Source: Lunatibacter salilacus (GTDB taxonomy: Bacteria > Bacteroidota > Bacteroidia > Cytophagales > Cyclobacteriaceae). Taken from it: a stretch of 64,000 nt of DNA. Below the pieces are notes generated by a model, which saw only the letters and a program-made list of their open reading frames with translations, was not told the origin of the DNA and did no database searches. The stretch lies in assembly GCF_009797935.1 (NCBI RefSeq), contig NZ_VOLC01000013.1:62001-126000 (forward strand). Reading direction: 5' to 3'. Numbering within the stretch: position 1 is the first letter of the stretch; every line of letters begins with the position of its first letter. Made by a program: the position numbers and the translations under genes. Below, in pieces: positions 8,872 through 19,123 of this stretch.

Positions 8872-9255
8872 ATGGGAAACAACACATTCAAACAAAAAGC
8901 TAAGTCATCCGGAGCAACAAAAAGTTCAGGTAGGTTTAACCTGTTTGCGCTACTTGAAAGAAAGCTGGCAATGACGGGACTTTTTGGCGACGGAATTCCT
9001 GTACACTTGGTCCCCCCCTTTTTATATGCCGCCCTCTTGGCACTTATATATATATGGAGCAATCACCAGGCTGATAACACCATCCGAAAAATCGAATCGC
9101 TCCAGCAGGAAGTAGAAGATATCCGCGCTGATGTGACCACGTTGGAAGCGGCGTATATGTTTGCCGGCAAGCAGTCTGAAGTTGCAAAGAAAATCGCCCC
9201 CTTGGGTATCGAAGAAATTGACGAGCCACCTTTTAAAATAATTGTTGAAAAATGA
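8872..9255 (+). CDS. ftsL: FtsL-like cell division protein
   Basis: A 127-residue bitopic membrane protein between rsmH and ftsI, the fixed position of ftsL. A basic cytosolic N-terminus (residues 1-45) is followed by one membrane segment (about 46-63) and a periplasmic coiled coil (about 66-100). Sequence similarity to E. coli FtsL is not obvious; the call rests on topology, size and position, and matches the FtsL type found in Bacteroidota. It would bridge FtsQ and the FtsW-FtsI synthase. It overlaps ftsI by 4 bases. Confidence 0.85.
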   Translation: MGNNTFKQKAKSSGATKSSGRFNLFALLERKLAMTGLFGDGIPVHLVPPFLYAALLALIYIWSNHQADNTIRKIESLQQEVEDIRADVTTLEAAYMFAGKQSEVAKKIAPLGIEEIDEPPFKIIVEK

Positions 9256-11357
9256 ACATTAAAAGGTCCATATTATTTCGAGTTAGAGTCGCCTTTCTGC
9301 TGACAAGTGCGATAGGCATCGCTATTTTTTATAAAATCACCCAAGTACAGTTTGTGGATGGAGACAAATGGAGACAGATGTCCGAAAATATACACCTGCA
9401 ATACCGTCCCGTAAAAGCTACCCGTGGCAATATCTATAGTGGTGATGGAAGTTTGCTGGCAACCAGCCTTCCCTTCTACCGGGTCGTCTTGGACCCTTCC
9501 ATTTCCAAGGAAGATAGATTCCGAAACGGTATAGACTCACTGGCTACGCTTTTGTCCGGTTACTATAAAGACAAATCCGCTACCCAATACAAGCGGATCA
9601 TCTCCGATGCGCGGAACAGTGGGAAAAAATACCTCATTATCAACAGAAAGCAAATCGGCTATCAAGAGAAATTAGCCATGATGAAGTGGCCCATCTTCCG
9701 TGATGGACGACTTGGCGGGGGAATAATTTTTGAAAAGGTGGACCAGCGCTATCGCCCTTTTCGATCACTTGCAGGCCGCACCGTGGGATTTCTCAATGAG
9801 GACGATTATGGAGTCGGGCTGGAGTACAGTTTCAATGAATTCCTGCAAGGGCGAAATGGTGAAGCATTGTTTCAGAAAATAGCTGGAGGAAGCTGGAAAC
9901 CGCTGCACGATGCGGAGGACATTAAGCCTACAGACGGTTTTGATATTGTCAGTACGCTGGATATTAATATTCAGGATGTGGCCGAATCTGCACTTCTTCG
10001 TCAATTAATCAATAAGGACGCGAATTTCGGCTCTGTGATAGTGATGGAAGTGGCCACCGGCCACATAAAAGCGTTGGCCAATCTCGAGAAAAACAAAAGT
10101 GGAAACGGTTACGGTGAAAACTACAACTATGCTGTAGGTGATCAGGGACTTACAGAACCAGGATCCACATTCAAGCTGCTTTCGATGCTGGCCTTATTGG
10201 AAGAAGGCAAAATCAGTCTCCAAGATAGTATAGACACCGGAGACGGCGTTTTCAAGTTTTACGACAGGTCGATGCGTGATGCGAAAAACGGCGGATTTGG
10301 ACGTATCACGGTTCGGGAGGCCTTTGAAAAATCCTCAAATATTGGAATTTCAAGACTTGTCAATGACCAGTTTGGCGTGGCACCCGTGAAATTTATCAAT
10401 TACATTTCCAAAGTTGGGTTGGACAAACCGGTTGGTTTTCAGCTCAAAGGGGAAGGAGTGCCTTATTTTAAAACACCCGGCACCAAAAGCTGGTACGGAA
10501 CTACGCTTCCATGGATGTCTATAGGGTACGAATTGAAGGTAACTCCCCTGCAGACCCTTACCCTATACAATGCCATCGCAAATGACGGCAAAATGGTAAA
10601 ACCCTTGATTGTAAAACAAATTTCGAAGGGCAATTACGTAGAAGAAACCTACGATACCGAAGTTTTAAATAAGCAAATTGCTTCTAAAAAAACCATCCAA
10701 TATTTGAGATCCCTTCTCGAGGGAGTAGTGGAAAATGGTACTGCCAGAAATATCCGAAATAATGATTACAGCATAGCCGGAAAAACAGGGACAGCGCAAA
10801 AACTGGTTGATGGAAGGTATACCCAAACGTACTACACCTCCTTTGTTGGATATTTTCCTGCGGACAATCCAAAATACAGTGCAATAATCGTCATAGACAG
10901 TCCTAAAGGATTTCAAGCCTACGGGGGTGACATATCTGCACCTGTATTTAAGGAAATCGCTGATAAAATCCATGCACAGGATCTAAAACTAAACTTGGAC
11001 AAAACCCTAGTAAGCAATAAAACTCCATATGCAGGGGACTTGCCATTTATTCAGGCGGGCCTGACGGAGGATGTTCAGATGCTTTGTAACAAATTTGGTA
11101 TATCCAACCACTATCAAGAGCAGGAAAAATGGGTGCGTTCGAAAGTCACCAACAAATCAATACAGTGGGTTACAAATAGAATAAATGAGAAACAGGTGCC
11201 GGATGTGACCGGAATGGCACTTCGGGACGCATTATACATATTGGAAAATAACGGATTAAGAGTCTTATTCAGCGGCAAAGGCCGGGTAAAAAGTCAGTCG
11301 CTTCCTTCAGGAACAACTATTTCGCCAAAAAGCACCATTAAAATTACTCTGGGATAA
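9252..11357 (+). CDS. ftsI: Septal peptidoglycan transpeptidase FtsI (PBP3) with PASTA domain
   Basis: A class B penicillin-binding protein that crosslinks septal peptidoglycan. The 701 residues hold an N-terminal membrane anchor (about 8-28), the PBP dimer domain, and a transpeptidase domain with catalytic STFK at 305-308, SSN at 361-363 and KTG at 511-513. The last 55 residues (VPDVTGMALRDALYILENNG onward) form one PASTA domain, as in Spo VD-type enzymes and Bacteroidota FtsI but not E. coli FtsI. It shares a TAATG stop-start junction with murE, so translation is coupled. Confidence 0.96.
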   Translation: MNIKRSILFRVRVAFLLTSAIGIAIFYKITQVQFVDGDKWRQMSENIHLQYRPVKATRGNIYSGDGSLLATSLPFYRVVLDPSISKEDRFRNGIDSLATLLSGYYKDKSATQYKRIISDARNSGKKYLIINRKQIGYQEKLAMMKWPIFRDGRLGGGIIFEKVDQRYRPFRSLAGRTVGFLNEDDYGVGLEYSFNEFLQGRNGEALFQKIAGGSWKPLHDAEDIKPTDGFDIVSTLDINIQDVAESALLRQLINKDANFGSVIVMEVATGHIKALANLEKNKSGNGYGENYNYAVGDQGLTEPGSTFKLLSMLALLEEGKISLQDSIDTGDGVFKFYDRSMRDAKNGGFGRITVREAFEKSSNIGISRLVNDQFGVAPVKFINYISKVGLDKPVGFQLKGEGVPYFKTPGTKSWYGTTLPWMSIGYELKVTPLQTLTLYNAIANDGKMVKPLIVKQISKGNYVEETYDTEVLNKQIASKKTIQYLRSLLEGVVENGTARNIRNNDYSIAGKTGTAQKLVDGRYTQTYYTSFVGYFPADNPKYSAIIVIDSPKGFQAYGGDISAPVFKEIADKIHAQDLKLNLDKTLVSNKTPYAGDLPFIQAGLTEDVQMLCNKFGISNHYQEQEKWVRSKVTNKSIQWVTNRINEKQVPDVTGMALRDALYILENNGLRVLFSGKGRVKSQSLPSGTTISPKSTIKITLG

Positions 11358-12820
11358 TGAAGCTGTTAAAGGACATATTATACAAGGTATCTCTCATCTC
11401 CACAAAAGGAGACATGGAAATCACCGTAAACAGCCTTGTCTTTGACAGTAGGTCGGTTAAAATAGGTGATCTATTTATCGCCATGCGGGGAACGCAGGTG
11501 GATGGCCATGACTTCATAGATAATGCATTGGAGCAGGATGCTTCCTGCGTGGTATGCGAAGTACTCCCCTCCGAGTTGAAAGAAGAGGTTACCTATGTAC
11601 AGGTGGTCGATGCGGCAAAGGCTCTGGGAATGATGGCTGCCAACTTCTATAACCATCCGTCCTCAAAGTTGACCTTGGTAGCTGTCACGGGTACCAATGG
11701 AAAAACCACCATGGTCACCCTTCTGCATCAATTGTTTAGCGAAATGGGATACCGGGTAGGGCTATTGTCGACGGTGGAAAACCGGATTAACGAAACCGTA
11801 TTGCCCACAACACATACCACGCCAGATGCCATTTCCATCAATCAGATTCTTCATCAGATGCTGGACGCAGGTTGTACTCATTGCTTTATGGAAGCTAGTT
11901 CACATGCCATAGTGCAGGAAAGAACGGCGGGGTTGCATTTTGCAGGGGCTATATTCACCAACATTTCCCACGACCATCTGGATTACCACGAGACCTTTGA
12001 CGCATATATTACAGCAAAAAAGAAACTGTTCGATGAACTACCGCCCAGTGCATTTGCCTTAATAAATGCCGATGACAAGAGGGGCTTGGTTATGGTGCAA
12101 AATACCAAGGCAAAAAAACATTCCTATGCACTTAAATATCCTTCTGACTTTAAGGCAAAGATAATAAACAATACTCTTCAAGGCCTGGAGTTGGAAATCA
12201 ACCACCAATCGGTCTGGTTCCGGCTAATAGGGGAATTCAATGCCTATAACCTGTTGGGGGTATATGGAACGGCCATGCTTTTGGGCGAAGAGGAAGAGGA
12301 AGTATTAAGGCAGTTATCCCAACTTAAGGGTGCCCAGGGCCGGTTTGAGCAGGTTTTCTATCGGGATATTACAGCCATTGTGGATTACGCCCACACTCCG
12401 GATGCATTGGAGAATGTGTTAAAGACCATTCAGAAACTGAGAACCGGCGGAGAGAAACTCATCACCGTAGTTGGTTGCGGTGGAAACCGAGATAAGGCCA
12501 AGCGCCCTATCATGGCAAAATCTGCCACGAAATATAGTGACAAGGTGATATTGACTTCTGATAATCCCCGCAATGAAGAACCCATGGATATCATAAAAGA
12601 CATGGAAGCGGGAATCAATCCAGTAGATATGCGCAAAACGCTAACAATCGCTGAACGAAGAGAAGCCATCAAAGCCGCCTGCGGGATGGCAACCAAAGGG
12701 GATATAATATTAATTGCCGGAAAAGGCCATGAAACCTACCAAGAAATTAAAGGGGTGAAGCACCCGTTTGATGACAGGGAAATTGTAAGAGAAATGTTAC
12801 GCTTAATTCATTCGAGCTAA
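11357..12820 (+). CDS. murE: UDP-MurNAc-tripeptide synthetase, meso-DAP adding
   Basis: Cytosolic Mur ligase that adds the third amino acid to UDP-MurNAc-L-Ala-D-Glu. The 487-residue protein has the ATP site TGTNGKTT at 111-118, the HDHLDYH block, and DNPR at 402-405. DNPR is the motif of enzymes that add meso-diaminopimelate rather than lysine, so this organism should have DAP-type peptidoglycan. Both ends use TAATG junctions, with ftsI before and mraY after. Confidence 0.97.
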   Translation: MKLLKDILYKVSLISTKGDMEITVNSLVFDSRSVKIGDLFIAMRGTQVDGHDFIDNALEQDASCVVCEVLPSELKEEVTYVQVVDAAKALGMMAANFYNHPSSKLTLVAVTGTNGKTTMVTLLHQLFSEMGYRVGLLSTVENRINETVLPTTHTTPDAISINQILHQMLDAGCTHCFMEASSHAIVQERTAGLHFAGAIFTNISHDHLDYHETFDAYITAKKKLFDELPPSAFALINADDKRGLVMVQNTKAKKHSYALKYPSDFKAKIINNTLQGLELEINHQSVWFRLIGEFNAYNLLGVYGTAMLLGEEEEEVLRQLSQLKGAQGRFEQVFYRDITAIVDYAHTPDALENVLKTIQKLRTGGEKLITVVGCGGNRDKAKRPIMAKSATKYSDKVILTSDNPRNEEPMDIIKDMEAGINPVDMRKTLTIAERREAIKAACGMATKGDIILIAGKGHETYQEIKGVKHPFDDREIVREMLRLIHSS

Positions 12821-14031
12821 TGCTATACCATCTTTTTGACTATATAGACAGAGTTTTTGACTTCCCCGGCGCAGGAGTCTTCCGATACATTTCGTTTCGG
12901 GCGGGAATGGCTGCGCTTTTTTCCCTAATTATCACCATTACTTTCGGTAAAAGTATCATCAACTGGATTCGTAACAAGCAAATCGGCGAATCTGTACGTG
13001 AACTTGGCCTGAAAGGGCAAATGGAAAAAAGGGGAACCCCAACTATGGGTGGGCTTATGATCATGGCTGGGATAGCCATTCCAACGCTTTTGTTTGCCAA
13101 CATCTATAACATCTATATCATCCTATTATTGGTTACAACCCTTTGGTTGGGGGCAATTGGTTTTGTGGACGATTATATCAAGGTTTTCCGCAAAAACAAG
13201 GCGGGGTTGGCCGGAAGGTTTAAGATTGTCGGTCAAGTAGTCATTGGTATAGTGGTGGGTACTACGCTTTATTTCCACGAAGATGTAGTGGTACGGGAAT
13301 TTAACCAGCCTGTCTCCATAGCAGAAGGCGTGGTAGACACACCAAGCTTCAGTGATGTGAAATCACTGAAAACCACTATTCCGTTCATGAAAGACAACGA
13401 ACTCCATTACGACAAAGTTTTCGGGGTATTGGGGGATTTTCTTACTCCCCTATTATATATAGGTTTGGTGATTTTCATTGTCACCGCCGTTTCAAATGGA
13501 GCGAACATCACGGATGGAATAGACGGATTGGCAGCCGGCACCTCTGCCATCATAGGTCTTACCATTGCTATCTATGCCTACATCAGTGGTAATGCCATAT
13601 TTTCCCAATACTTAAATGTCATGTTTATTCCCAATTCTGGAGAACTCGTGATTTTCTGTGCGGCATTTGTGGGAGCCTGTGTTGGGTTTCTCTGGTACAA
13701 TGCCTACCCTGCCCAGGTGTTTATGGGGGATACCGGAAGCCTGATGATAGGAGGAGTGATTGCGGTGCTTTCATTGACCCTACGAAAGGAGTTGCTGTTG
13801 CCATTGCTTTGTGGCGTGTTCATTATAGAACTACTCTCTGTAATCATACAGGTTACTTATTTCAAATACACCAAGAGAAAATACGGAGAAGGTAGGCGAG
13901 TTTTCCTGATGTCTCCCATCCACCATCATTATCAGAAAAAAAATATCCCAGAAGCTAAAATTACCGTTCGTTTCTGGATTTTGGGGATATTATTTGCCAT
14001 TCTGGCATTGGCTACTTTAAAACTGCGATGA
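12820..14031 (+). CDS. mraY: Phospho-N-acetylmuramoyl-pentapeptide transferase
   Basis: MraY transfers phospho-MurNAc-pentapeptide to undecaprenyl phosphate, making lipid I at the inner membrane. The 403-residue protein has about ten membrane segments. Family signatures are the [14 protein letters not shown] loop (residues about 63-78), FVDDYIKVF with the catalytic-site Asp pair, [15 protein letters not shown], and FMGDTGSL. Slightly longer than the E. coli enzyme (360) because of a loop around residues 155-200, as is common in Bacteroidota. It overlaps murD by 4 bases. Confidence 0.97.
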   Translation: MLYHLFDYIDRVFDFPGAGVFRYISFRAGMAALFSLIITITFGKSIINWIRNKQIGESVRELGLKGQMEKRGTPTMGGLMIMAGIAIPTLLFANIYNIYIILLLVTTLWLGAIGFVDDYIKVFRKNKAGLAGRFKIVGQVVIGIVVGTTLYFHEDVVVREFNQPVSIAEGVVDTPSFSDVKSLKTTIPFMKDNELHYDKVFGVLGDFLTPLLYIGLVIFIVTAVSNGANITDGIDGLAAGTSAIIGLTIAIYAYISGNAIFSQYLNVMFIPNSGELVIFCAAFVGACVGFLWYNAYPAQVFMGDTGSLMIGGVIAVLSLTLRKELLLPLLCGVFIIELLSVIIQVTYFKYTKRKYGEGRRVFLMSPIHHHYQKKNIPEAKITVRFWILGILFAILALATLKLR

Positions 14032-15383
14032 TAAAAAAGATCGTCATATTGGGTGCAGGTGAAAGCGGTGTTGGTGCCGCTCTTCTGGCGTTGGCCAACG
14101 GCTACAAAGTCTTTGTCTCCGATGCCGGAGGTATCAGTGCGCCCCGTAAGCAGCAATTGACCGCAGCCAAAATACCCTTCGAAGAATTTGGCCATACAAG
14201 TGGTGAAATCCTCGGAGCAGATGAAGTCATCAAAAGCCCGGGAATCCCCTATTCCAACCCAGTTGTGCAGACCTTAGTCGGTAATGGAATACCGGTAATC
14301 GATGAGCTTGAGTTTGCATACCGGCATTCAAGAGGTCAGGTAATAGCCATTACGGGTACCAACGGGAAAACAACCACCACACTGCTTACCTATCACCTAC
14401 TGAAAACGGCAGGTCTGAACGTAGGCATGGGGGGAAATGTTGGCAAAAGCTGGGCGGGTCAGTTAGCAGAAGAGGATTACGATTGGTGGGTACTAGAAGT
14501 AAGTAGTTTTCAGATTGAAGGGTTTATCCGGTTCAAACCAAAAGTAGCGGTCCTGTTAAACATCACACCGGACCACTTGGACCGATACGGGTATAAGTTT
14601 GAAAACTATGCTTCCACTAAGTTCAAGTTGGTGGACCGGATGGATGAAAAAGACCATTTTATTTATTTTATTGAAGATGATACCATCAGGAAGACCTTAC
14701 AGAATAAACCTTTAAAAGCCACTGGATATCCGGTTGCTAAAGCGGTTGCAAACTCAAGGGGCTTACATGCCGCAAACGGAAGCTTAAATATCAAATGGAA
14801 AGAAATTGAATTCCGGGTTCGACCTGAAGAAATGACGCTCCAAGGGGATCATAATAAAATCAATGCCCTTTGTGCGATACAGTCGGCATTACTTGCAGGA
14901 GCATTCGAATCGACTATAAAACTCGGTCTGGCAAACTTTCAGAATGCCTCTCACCGGATGGAGCAGGTTGCAACTATCCAGGGGGTGCGGTTTGTCAACG
15001 ATAGCAAGGGTACGAATGTGGATGCCACAAAATATGCCTTATCCGCTTACAGCGAACCCATTATTTGGATAGCTGGTGGAGTAGATAAAGGAAATGATTA
15101 TGAGGCCTTGCTTCCGCTAATCGAGGGACGGGTGAAAGGGCTTATCTGTCTGGGGAAAGACAATGAAAAGTTAAAAAGTGCCTTTATGGGAAAAATTCCG
15201 CAAATCAAGGAAACCCAATCGATTCAGGAAGCGGTCAAAACCGCACTGACCTGGGGTGAACCTGGGGATTTGGCATTGCTCTCTCCGGCCTGTGCAAGTT
15301 TTGATTTGTTCAAAAATTATGAAGACCGTGGAGACCAGTTTAAAGCTGCTGTCAATTCATTAAAGGAAAAGATAGCATCATGA
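14028..15383 (+). CDS. murD: UDP-MurNAc-L-alanine--D-glutamate ligase
   Basis: Cytosolic Mur ligase that adds D-glutamate to UDP-MurNAc-L-Ala. The 451-residue protein starts with a Rossmann-like N-domain ([12 protein letters not shown]), has the ATP motif [11 protein letters not shown] near residues 104-114, the [10 protein letters not shown] block and the late DNPxxx-equivalent region [17 protein letters not shown], which identifies it as MurD rather than MurE or MurF. It follows mraY with an ATGA overlap. A 58-base gap with a palindrome separates it from ftsW, the only notable gap in the early cluster. Confidence 0.97.
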   Translation: MIKKIVILGAGESGVGAALLALANGYKVFVSDAGGISAPRKQQLTAAKIPFEEFGHTSGEILGADEVIKSPGIPYSNPVVQTLVGNGIPVIDELEFAYRHSRGQVIAITGTNGKTTTTLLTYHLLKTAGLNVGMGGNVGKSWAGQLAEEDYDWWVLEVSSFQIEGFIRFKPKVAVLLNITPDHLDRYGYKFENYASTKFKLVDRMDEKDHFIYFIEDDTIRKTLQNKPLKATGYPVAKAVANSRGLHAANGSLNIKWKEIEFRVRPEEMTLQGDHNKINALCAIQSALLAGAFESTIKLGLANFQNASHRMEQVATIQGVRFVNDSKGTNVDATKYALSAYSEPIIWIAGGVDKGNDYEALLPLIEGRVKGLICLGKDNEKLKSAFMGKIPQIKETQSIQEAVKTALTWGEPGDLALLSPACASFDLFKNYEDRGDQFKAAVNSLKEKIAS

Positions 15384-15389
15384 AATCGA

Positions 15390-15412
15390 GCCTGCCTACC
15401 GGACAGGCAGGC
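15390..15412. repeat. Palindrome GCCTGCCT-N7-AGGCAGGC between murD and ftsW
   Basis: An 8-bp perfect inverted repeat (15390-15397 and 15405-15412) with a 7-base loop. It starts six bases after the murD stop and is much GC-richer than its surroundings. There is no U tract, so it is not a standard terminator. It looks like a short REP-type palindrome; only one copy is present in this window. Confidence 0.7.
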
Positions 15413-15441
15413 ATGGCATTAGAAAAAGAAATTATGAACAT

Positions 15442-16611
15442 ATGAAACCGATAAAACTTTGGCTTGAGGAAAATTTAAAAGGTGACCCCATCATTTGGGG
15501 GATTGTGATCCTGCTTTCCATCTTAAGTATATTGGTGGTATACTCCGCCACGGGCTCTCTGGCCTATAGAATGGTCGGCGGCAATACGGAAGTGTACCTC
15601 ATAAAGCACGGATCCTTAATCATGGCTAGCCTTGTAGTAATGTGGGGTGTTCATAATATCCCATATAAGTACTTCGCCAAGCTCAGCCTGTTGGCCCTTT
15701 GGATAAGTATCCCCTTGCTCCTCATAACCTATTTGTTTGGCTCGACCATCAACGAGGCCAACCGATGGTTGACAATACCGATTATTAATCAGGCATTTCA
15801 GCCTTCTGATCTGGCCAAACTGGCTCTAATCTCCGCAGTAGCAGGCATGCTTGCCAAACGGCAGCGACAAATCGCTGATTGGAAAAAAACATTTATCCCC
15901 ATCATTGCGTGGATCGGTATCATTTGCATGTTAATCGGATTTGCCAATATGTCCACCGGGGTAATGCTTTTGGCGACCTGCCTTTTGCTGATGTTTATTG
16001 GACGGGTTCCATTTAAATTTCTGGTGATTGTGCTTGCAGTTGGAATGATGGCGTTGACTTCTGCCATTATGCTAGGGCAGCGAGGAGGTGTGTTCTTTTC
16101 CAGAATAGAAAGCTTTCTTAATGAGGATGAAAAAGAACTGCCCTATCAGGCCAAGCATTCCTTTATTGCCATTGCAACTGGTGGAATAGCGGGGAAGGGA
16201 CCCGGAAAAAGTGAACAACGAAATGTCCTGCCCCACCCTTATTCCGACTTCATCTTCGCAATCATTATCGAGGAATACGGTCTGATTGGTGGCGGTGGCG
16301 TGCTATTCCTTTACCTGGCCCTCCTTTATCGGGGAATGCGCGTGGTGGCAATTTCCACTCGCCCCTTTGGGGGTTTGTTGTCCGCCGGTTTAAGTTTTGC
16401 ACTGGTCATTCAGGCTATGATTAACATGGCAGTGGCCGTTGGGTTGGTACCAATTACAGGTTTGCCCCTACCAATGGTCAGCATGGGGGGTACTTCCCTG
16501 ATATTTACTGGGATATCCCTGGGAATCATTTTGAGTGTCAGCCGGGGAGACCATGAAGATGCCTTCCCTGCCGACACCAACAGCATTAGAAGAGTAGCTA
16601 AAGCCGCATAG
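15442..16611 (+). CDS. ftsW: SEDS-family septal glycosyltransferase FtsW
   Basis: Polytopic SEDS protein that polymerises lipid II at the septum together with FtsI. The 389 residues contain about ten membrane segments, the periplasmic-loop stretch YQAKHSFIAIATGG, and the signature region GLVPITGLPLPMVSMGGTS near the C-terminus. Its position between murD and murG identifies it as FtsW rather than RodA. It begins 58 bases after murD, with a palindrome in the gap, and stops two bases before the murG TTG. Confidence 0.94.
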   Translation: MKPIKLWLEENLKGDPIIWGIVILLSILSILVVYSATGSLAYRMVGGNTEVYLIKHGSLIMASLVVMWGVHNIPYKYFAKLSLLALWISIPLLLITYLFGSTINEANRWLTIPIINQAFQPSDLAKLALISAVAGMLAKRQRQIADWKKTFIPIIAWIGIICMLIGFANMSTGVMLLATCLLLMFIGRVPFKFLVIVLAVGMMALTSAIMLGQRGGVFFSRIESFLNEDEKELPYQAKHSFIAIATGGIAGKGPGKSEQRNVLPHPYSDFIFAIIIEEYGLIGGGGVLFLYLALLYRGMRVVAISTRPFGGLLSAGLSFALVIQAMINMAVAVGLVPITGLPLPMVSMGGTSLIFTGISLGIILSVSRGDHEDAFPADTNSIRRVAKAA

Positions 16612-16613
16612 TC

Positions 16614-17726
16614 TTGGAAAACGAAAATAAAACATATCGCATGATCATTAGTGGCGGAGGCACCGGGGGACATATCTATCCCGCCATTGCCATTGCACAC
16701 GCGTGGTCGCAGAGATATCCGGGAACTGATATTCTATTCGTCGGGGCTGAGGGTAAAATGGAAATGCAGAAAGTACCGGAAGCGGGCTATAAAATTGTGG
16801 GCCTGCCAATAGCAGGTCTGCAGCGGAGTCTCTCCCTCAAAAACCTCAGCTTTCCCTTCAAAGTGTTGAGCAGCCTTAAAAAGTCAAAAGAAATCATTCG
16901 TTCTTTCTTACCTGATTTGGTAGTTGGAGTAGGTGGTTACGCAAGCGGGCCCATACTCTTTACGGCTCAGCAAATGGGCATTCCCACCCTGATTCAGGAA
17001 CAAAATTCCTACGCAGGTTTGACCAACAAGCTTCTGGCAAAAAAGGCCAAAGCTATTTGCGTAGCGTATCCTGGGATGGAAAAATTCTTTCCTAAGGATC
17101 GGCTTCATTATACAGGCAATCCAGTAAGGAGTGACATCTTGGATTTGGAGGGTAAAAAAGAAATTGGAATTGCCCATTTTGGCTTGAACCCTGATTTGCC
17201 CACCCTATTGGTGCTGGGAGGTAGTCTAGGAGCACGGACAATCAACCAAGCAATTGCAGCATCCATGGGGCTTTTCCAGGCTAAGGGGTATCAAGTACTT
17301 TGGCAAACGGGCCGTTATTATTTCAACGATATGAAAAATCTGGTGGCAAGTAGCGGGTTTAAAGAGATTCACCCCAAGGAGTTTATACTGGAGATGGATT
17401 TGGCCTATGCCGTGGCGGATTTAGTAATTTCCCGTGCGGGAGCCTTGTCGGTTTCTGAACTTAGCCTTGTAGGAAAGCCTGTCATTTTCATCCCTTCGCC
17501 AAACGTAGCCGAAGATCATCAGACCAAAAATGCAATGGCATTCTTCTCCGAAGCCGCTGCTTTGATACTACCAGACGACGAGGCCGTGGAGAAATTACCG
17601 GAACTGGTGGATAAACTGATGAGCGATAAGGCAACTAGGCACTCTCTTGGAGAAAACATAAAAAAACTGGCCAAAAAAGAGGCCGCAAATGAAATTGTAA
17701 CAGTGTTGGAATCAATGATCAAATGA
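16614..17726 (+). CDS. murG: UDP-GlcNAc:lipid I N-acetylglucosamine transferase
   Basis: MurG adds GlcNAc to lipid I to make lipid II on the inner face of the membrane. The 370-residue GT-B enzyme has the N-terminal SGGGTGGHIYPAIA loop, GVGGYASGP, IQEQNSYAG, and the C-domain GGSLGARTIN and VISRAGALSVSE motifs that bind UDP-GlcNAc. The start is a TTG two bases after the ftsW stop; an ATG at 16641 would give a protein nine residues shorter, just before the loop. The TTG form fits the usual N-terminal length better. It overlaps murC by 4 bases. Confidence 0.95.
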   Translation: MENENKTYRMIISGGGTGGHIYPAIAIAHAWSQRYPGTDILFVGAEGKMEMQKVPEAGYKIVGLPIAGLQRSLSLKNLSFPFKVLSSLKKSKEIIRSFLPDLVVGVGGYASGPILFTAQQMGIPTLIQEQNSYAGLTNKLLAKKAKAICVAYPGMEKFFPKDRLHYTGNPVRSDILDLEGKKEIGIAHFGLNPDLPTLLVLGGSLGARTINQAIAASMGLFQAKGYQVLWQTGRYYFNDMKNLVASSGFKEIHPKEFILEMDLAYAVADLVISRAGALSVSELSLVGKPVIFIPSPNVAEDHQTKNAMAFFSEAAALILPDDEAVEKLPELVDKLMSDKATRHSLGENIKKLAKKEAANEIVTVLESMIK

Positions 17727-19123
17727 ATTTAAAAGGCTTACATAGCGTCTATTTTCTAGGTATCGGAGGCATTGGCATGAGTGCCATTGCACGGTGGTTT
17801 AACTATATCGGAGTTCCAGTGTATGGTTATGACAAAACCCCGTCTCCCCTTACGGAAGCTTTGTCTCAGGAAGGCATTGCAATTACCTATTTGGATGCCG
17901 TTGATCAGCTTCCTTCTGACTTTGCTTCTGACACTCAAAATCGTTTAGTCATCTGGACTCCGGCAATACCTCAAAACTCGGTATTAAAAAATCACTTGAT
18001 ACAGTCCGGCTACATATTGAAAAAAAGAGCGGAGGTACTCGGAATGATTACGGAAAACATGTACACCGTAGCAGTAGCGGGTACCCATGGAAAGACTACA
18101 ACCTCTTCTTTGGTAGCCCATTTATTAAAGCATGCGGGGAAAAATATTGCGGCGTTTCTGGGAGGACTCACCCAGAATTATCAAAACAACCTAATCCTGC
18201 ACGATGAGGGGAGTGATGAAAACCCTATCGTAGTGGTAGAAGCGGATGAATTTGACCGTTCCTTTCTACACCTTCACCCAAATATCAGCATTGTCACCAG
18301 TGCAGATCCGGACCATTTGGATATTTATGGGGATGCTAGCCATTTGTTGGATGGCTTCAGAAGTTTTATTCGCCTGACCAATCCAACAGGTAAACTCTTT
18401 ATTCAGAATAGGGCACTGAAAAAACTTGGAAGAAATGTATTGGGAAATACGGCCCTCTACGAATATGGCCTGGAATCGACGGATATCAAAGCGACAAGCA
18501 TCGTTGCGGGAATAAAAGGGTTCACCTTTGACTATGTAGCTGGAGATGTTCAGATACCCTCCTTGCTACTTCCCATTCCAGGGTTTCATAACATTGAAAA
18601 TGCACTAGCCGCAATTTCCGTAGCCTTACATGTAGGCGTGACTCAAGAACAGATCCGGAGTGGATTAGACTCCTATTTAGGGGTAAAAAGAAGATTCGAA
18701 GTAGTCTATCAGGATGAAAAACGTGTTTATATCGATGACTACGCACATCATCCCGAAGAAATCCGAGCCTTTCTAAGTTCAGTTCGGGCTATTTATTCCG
18801 ACAAGAAAATTACGGCGGTGTTTCAACCTCACCTGTTCTCCCGAACCAGAGATTTTGCCGAGGGCTTTTCGGAAAGCCTTTCACTGGCTGACGAAGTAAT
18901 TCTTTTGGACATTTACCCCGCTAGAGAACTTCCAATCCCAGGAGTAAAAGCTGAGATGCTATTGGACGGCATCACATCCGCAAAAAAAGGTATGAAGTCG
19001 AAGGAAGAATTGCTTTCCTATTTAGACCACCAACAACCGGAAGTCTTGGTAACCATTGGTGCCGGAGATATTGATAGATTGGTTTCACCAATTTCAAACT
19101 GGATGCAACATGGAAAAGCCTAG
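17723..19123 (+). CDS. murC: UDP-N-acetylmuramate--L-alanine ligase
   Basis: First Mur ligase, joining L-alanine to UDP-MurNAc. The 466 residues show the N-terminal GIGGIGMSAIARW glycine loop, the ATP-binding AGTHGKTTTSSL near residues 116-127, the VEADEFDRSFL block specific to MurC, and YIDDYAHHPEEI. It starts in an ATGA overlap with murG and overlaps ftsQ by 14 bases. As in other Bacteroidota, neither murB nor ddl lies between murC and ftsQ. Confidence 0.97.
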   Translation: MNLKGLHSVYFLGIGGIGMSAIARWFNYIGVPVYGYDKTPSPLTEALSQEGIAITYLDAVDQLPSDFASDTQNRLVIWTPAIPQNSVLKNHLIQSGYILKKRAEVLGMITENMYTVAVAGTHGKTTTSSLVAHLLKHAGKNIAAFLGGLTQNYQNNLILHDEGSDENPIVVVEADEFDRSFLHLHPNISIVTSADPDHLDIYGDASHLLDGFRSFIRLTNPTGKLFIQNRALKKLGRNVLGNTALYEYGLESTDIKATSIVAGIKGFTFDYVAGDVQIPSLLLPIPGFHNIENALAAISVALHVGVTQEQIRSGLDSYLGVKRRFEVVYQDEKRVYIDDYAHHPEEIRAFLSSVRAIYSDKKITAVFQPHLFSRTRDFAEGFSESLSLADEVILLDIYPARELPIPGVKAEMLLDGITSAKKGMKSKEELLSYLDHQQPEVLVTIGAGDIDRLVSPISNWMQHGKA

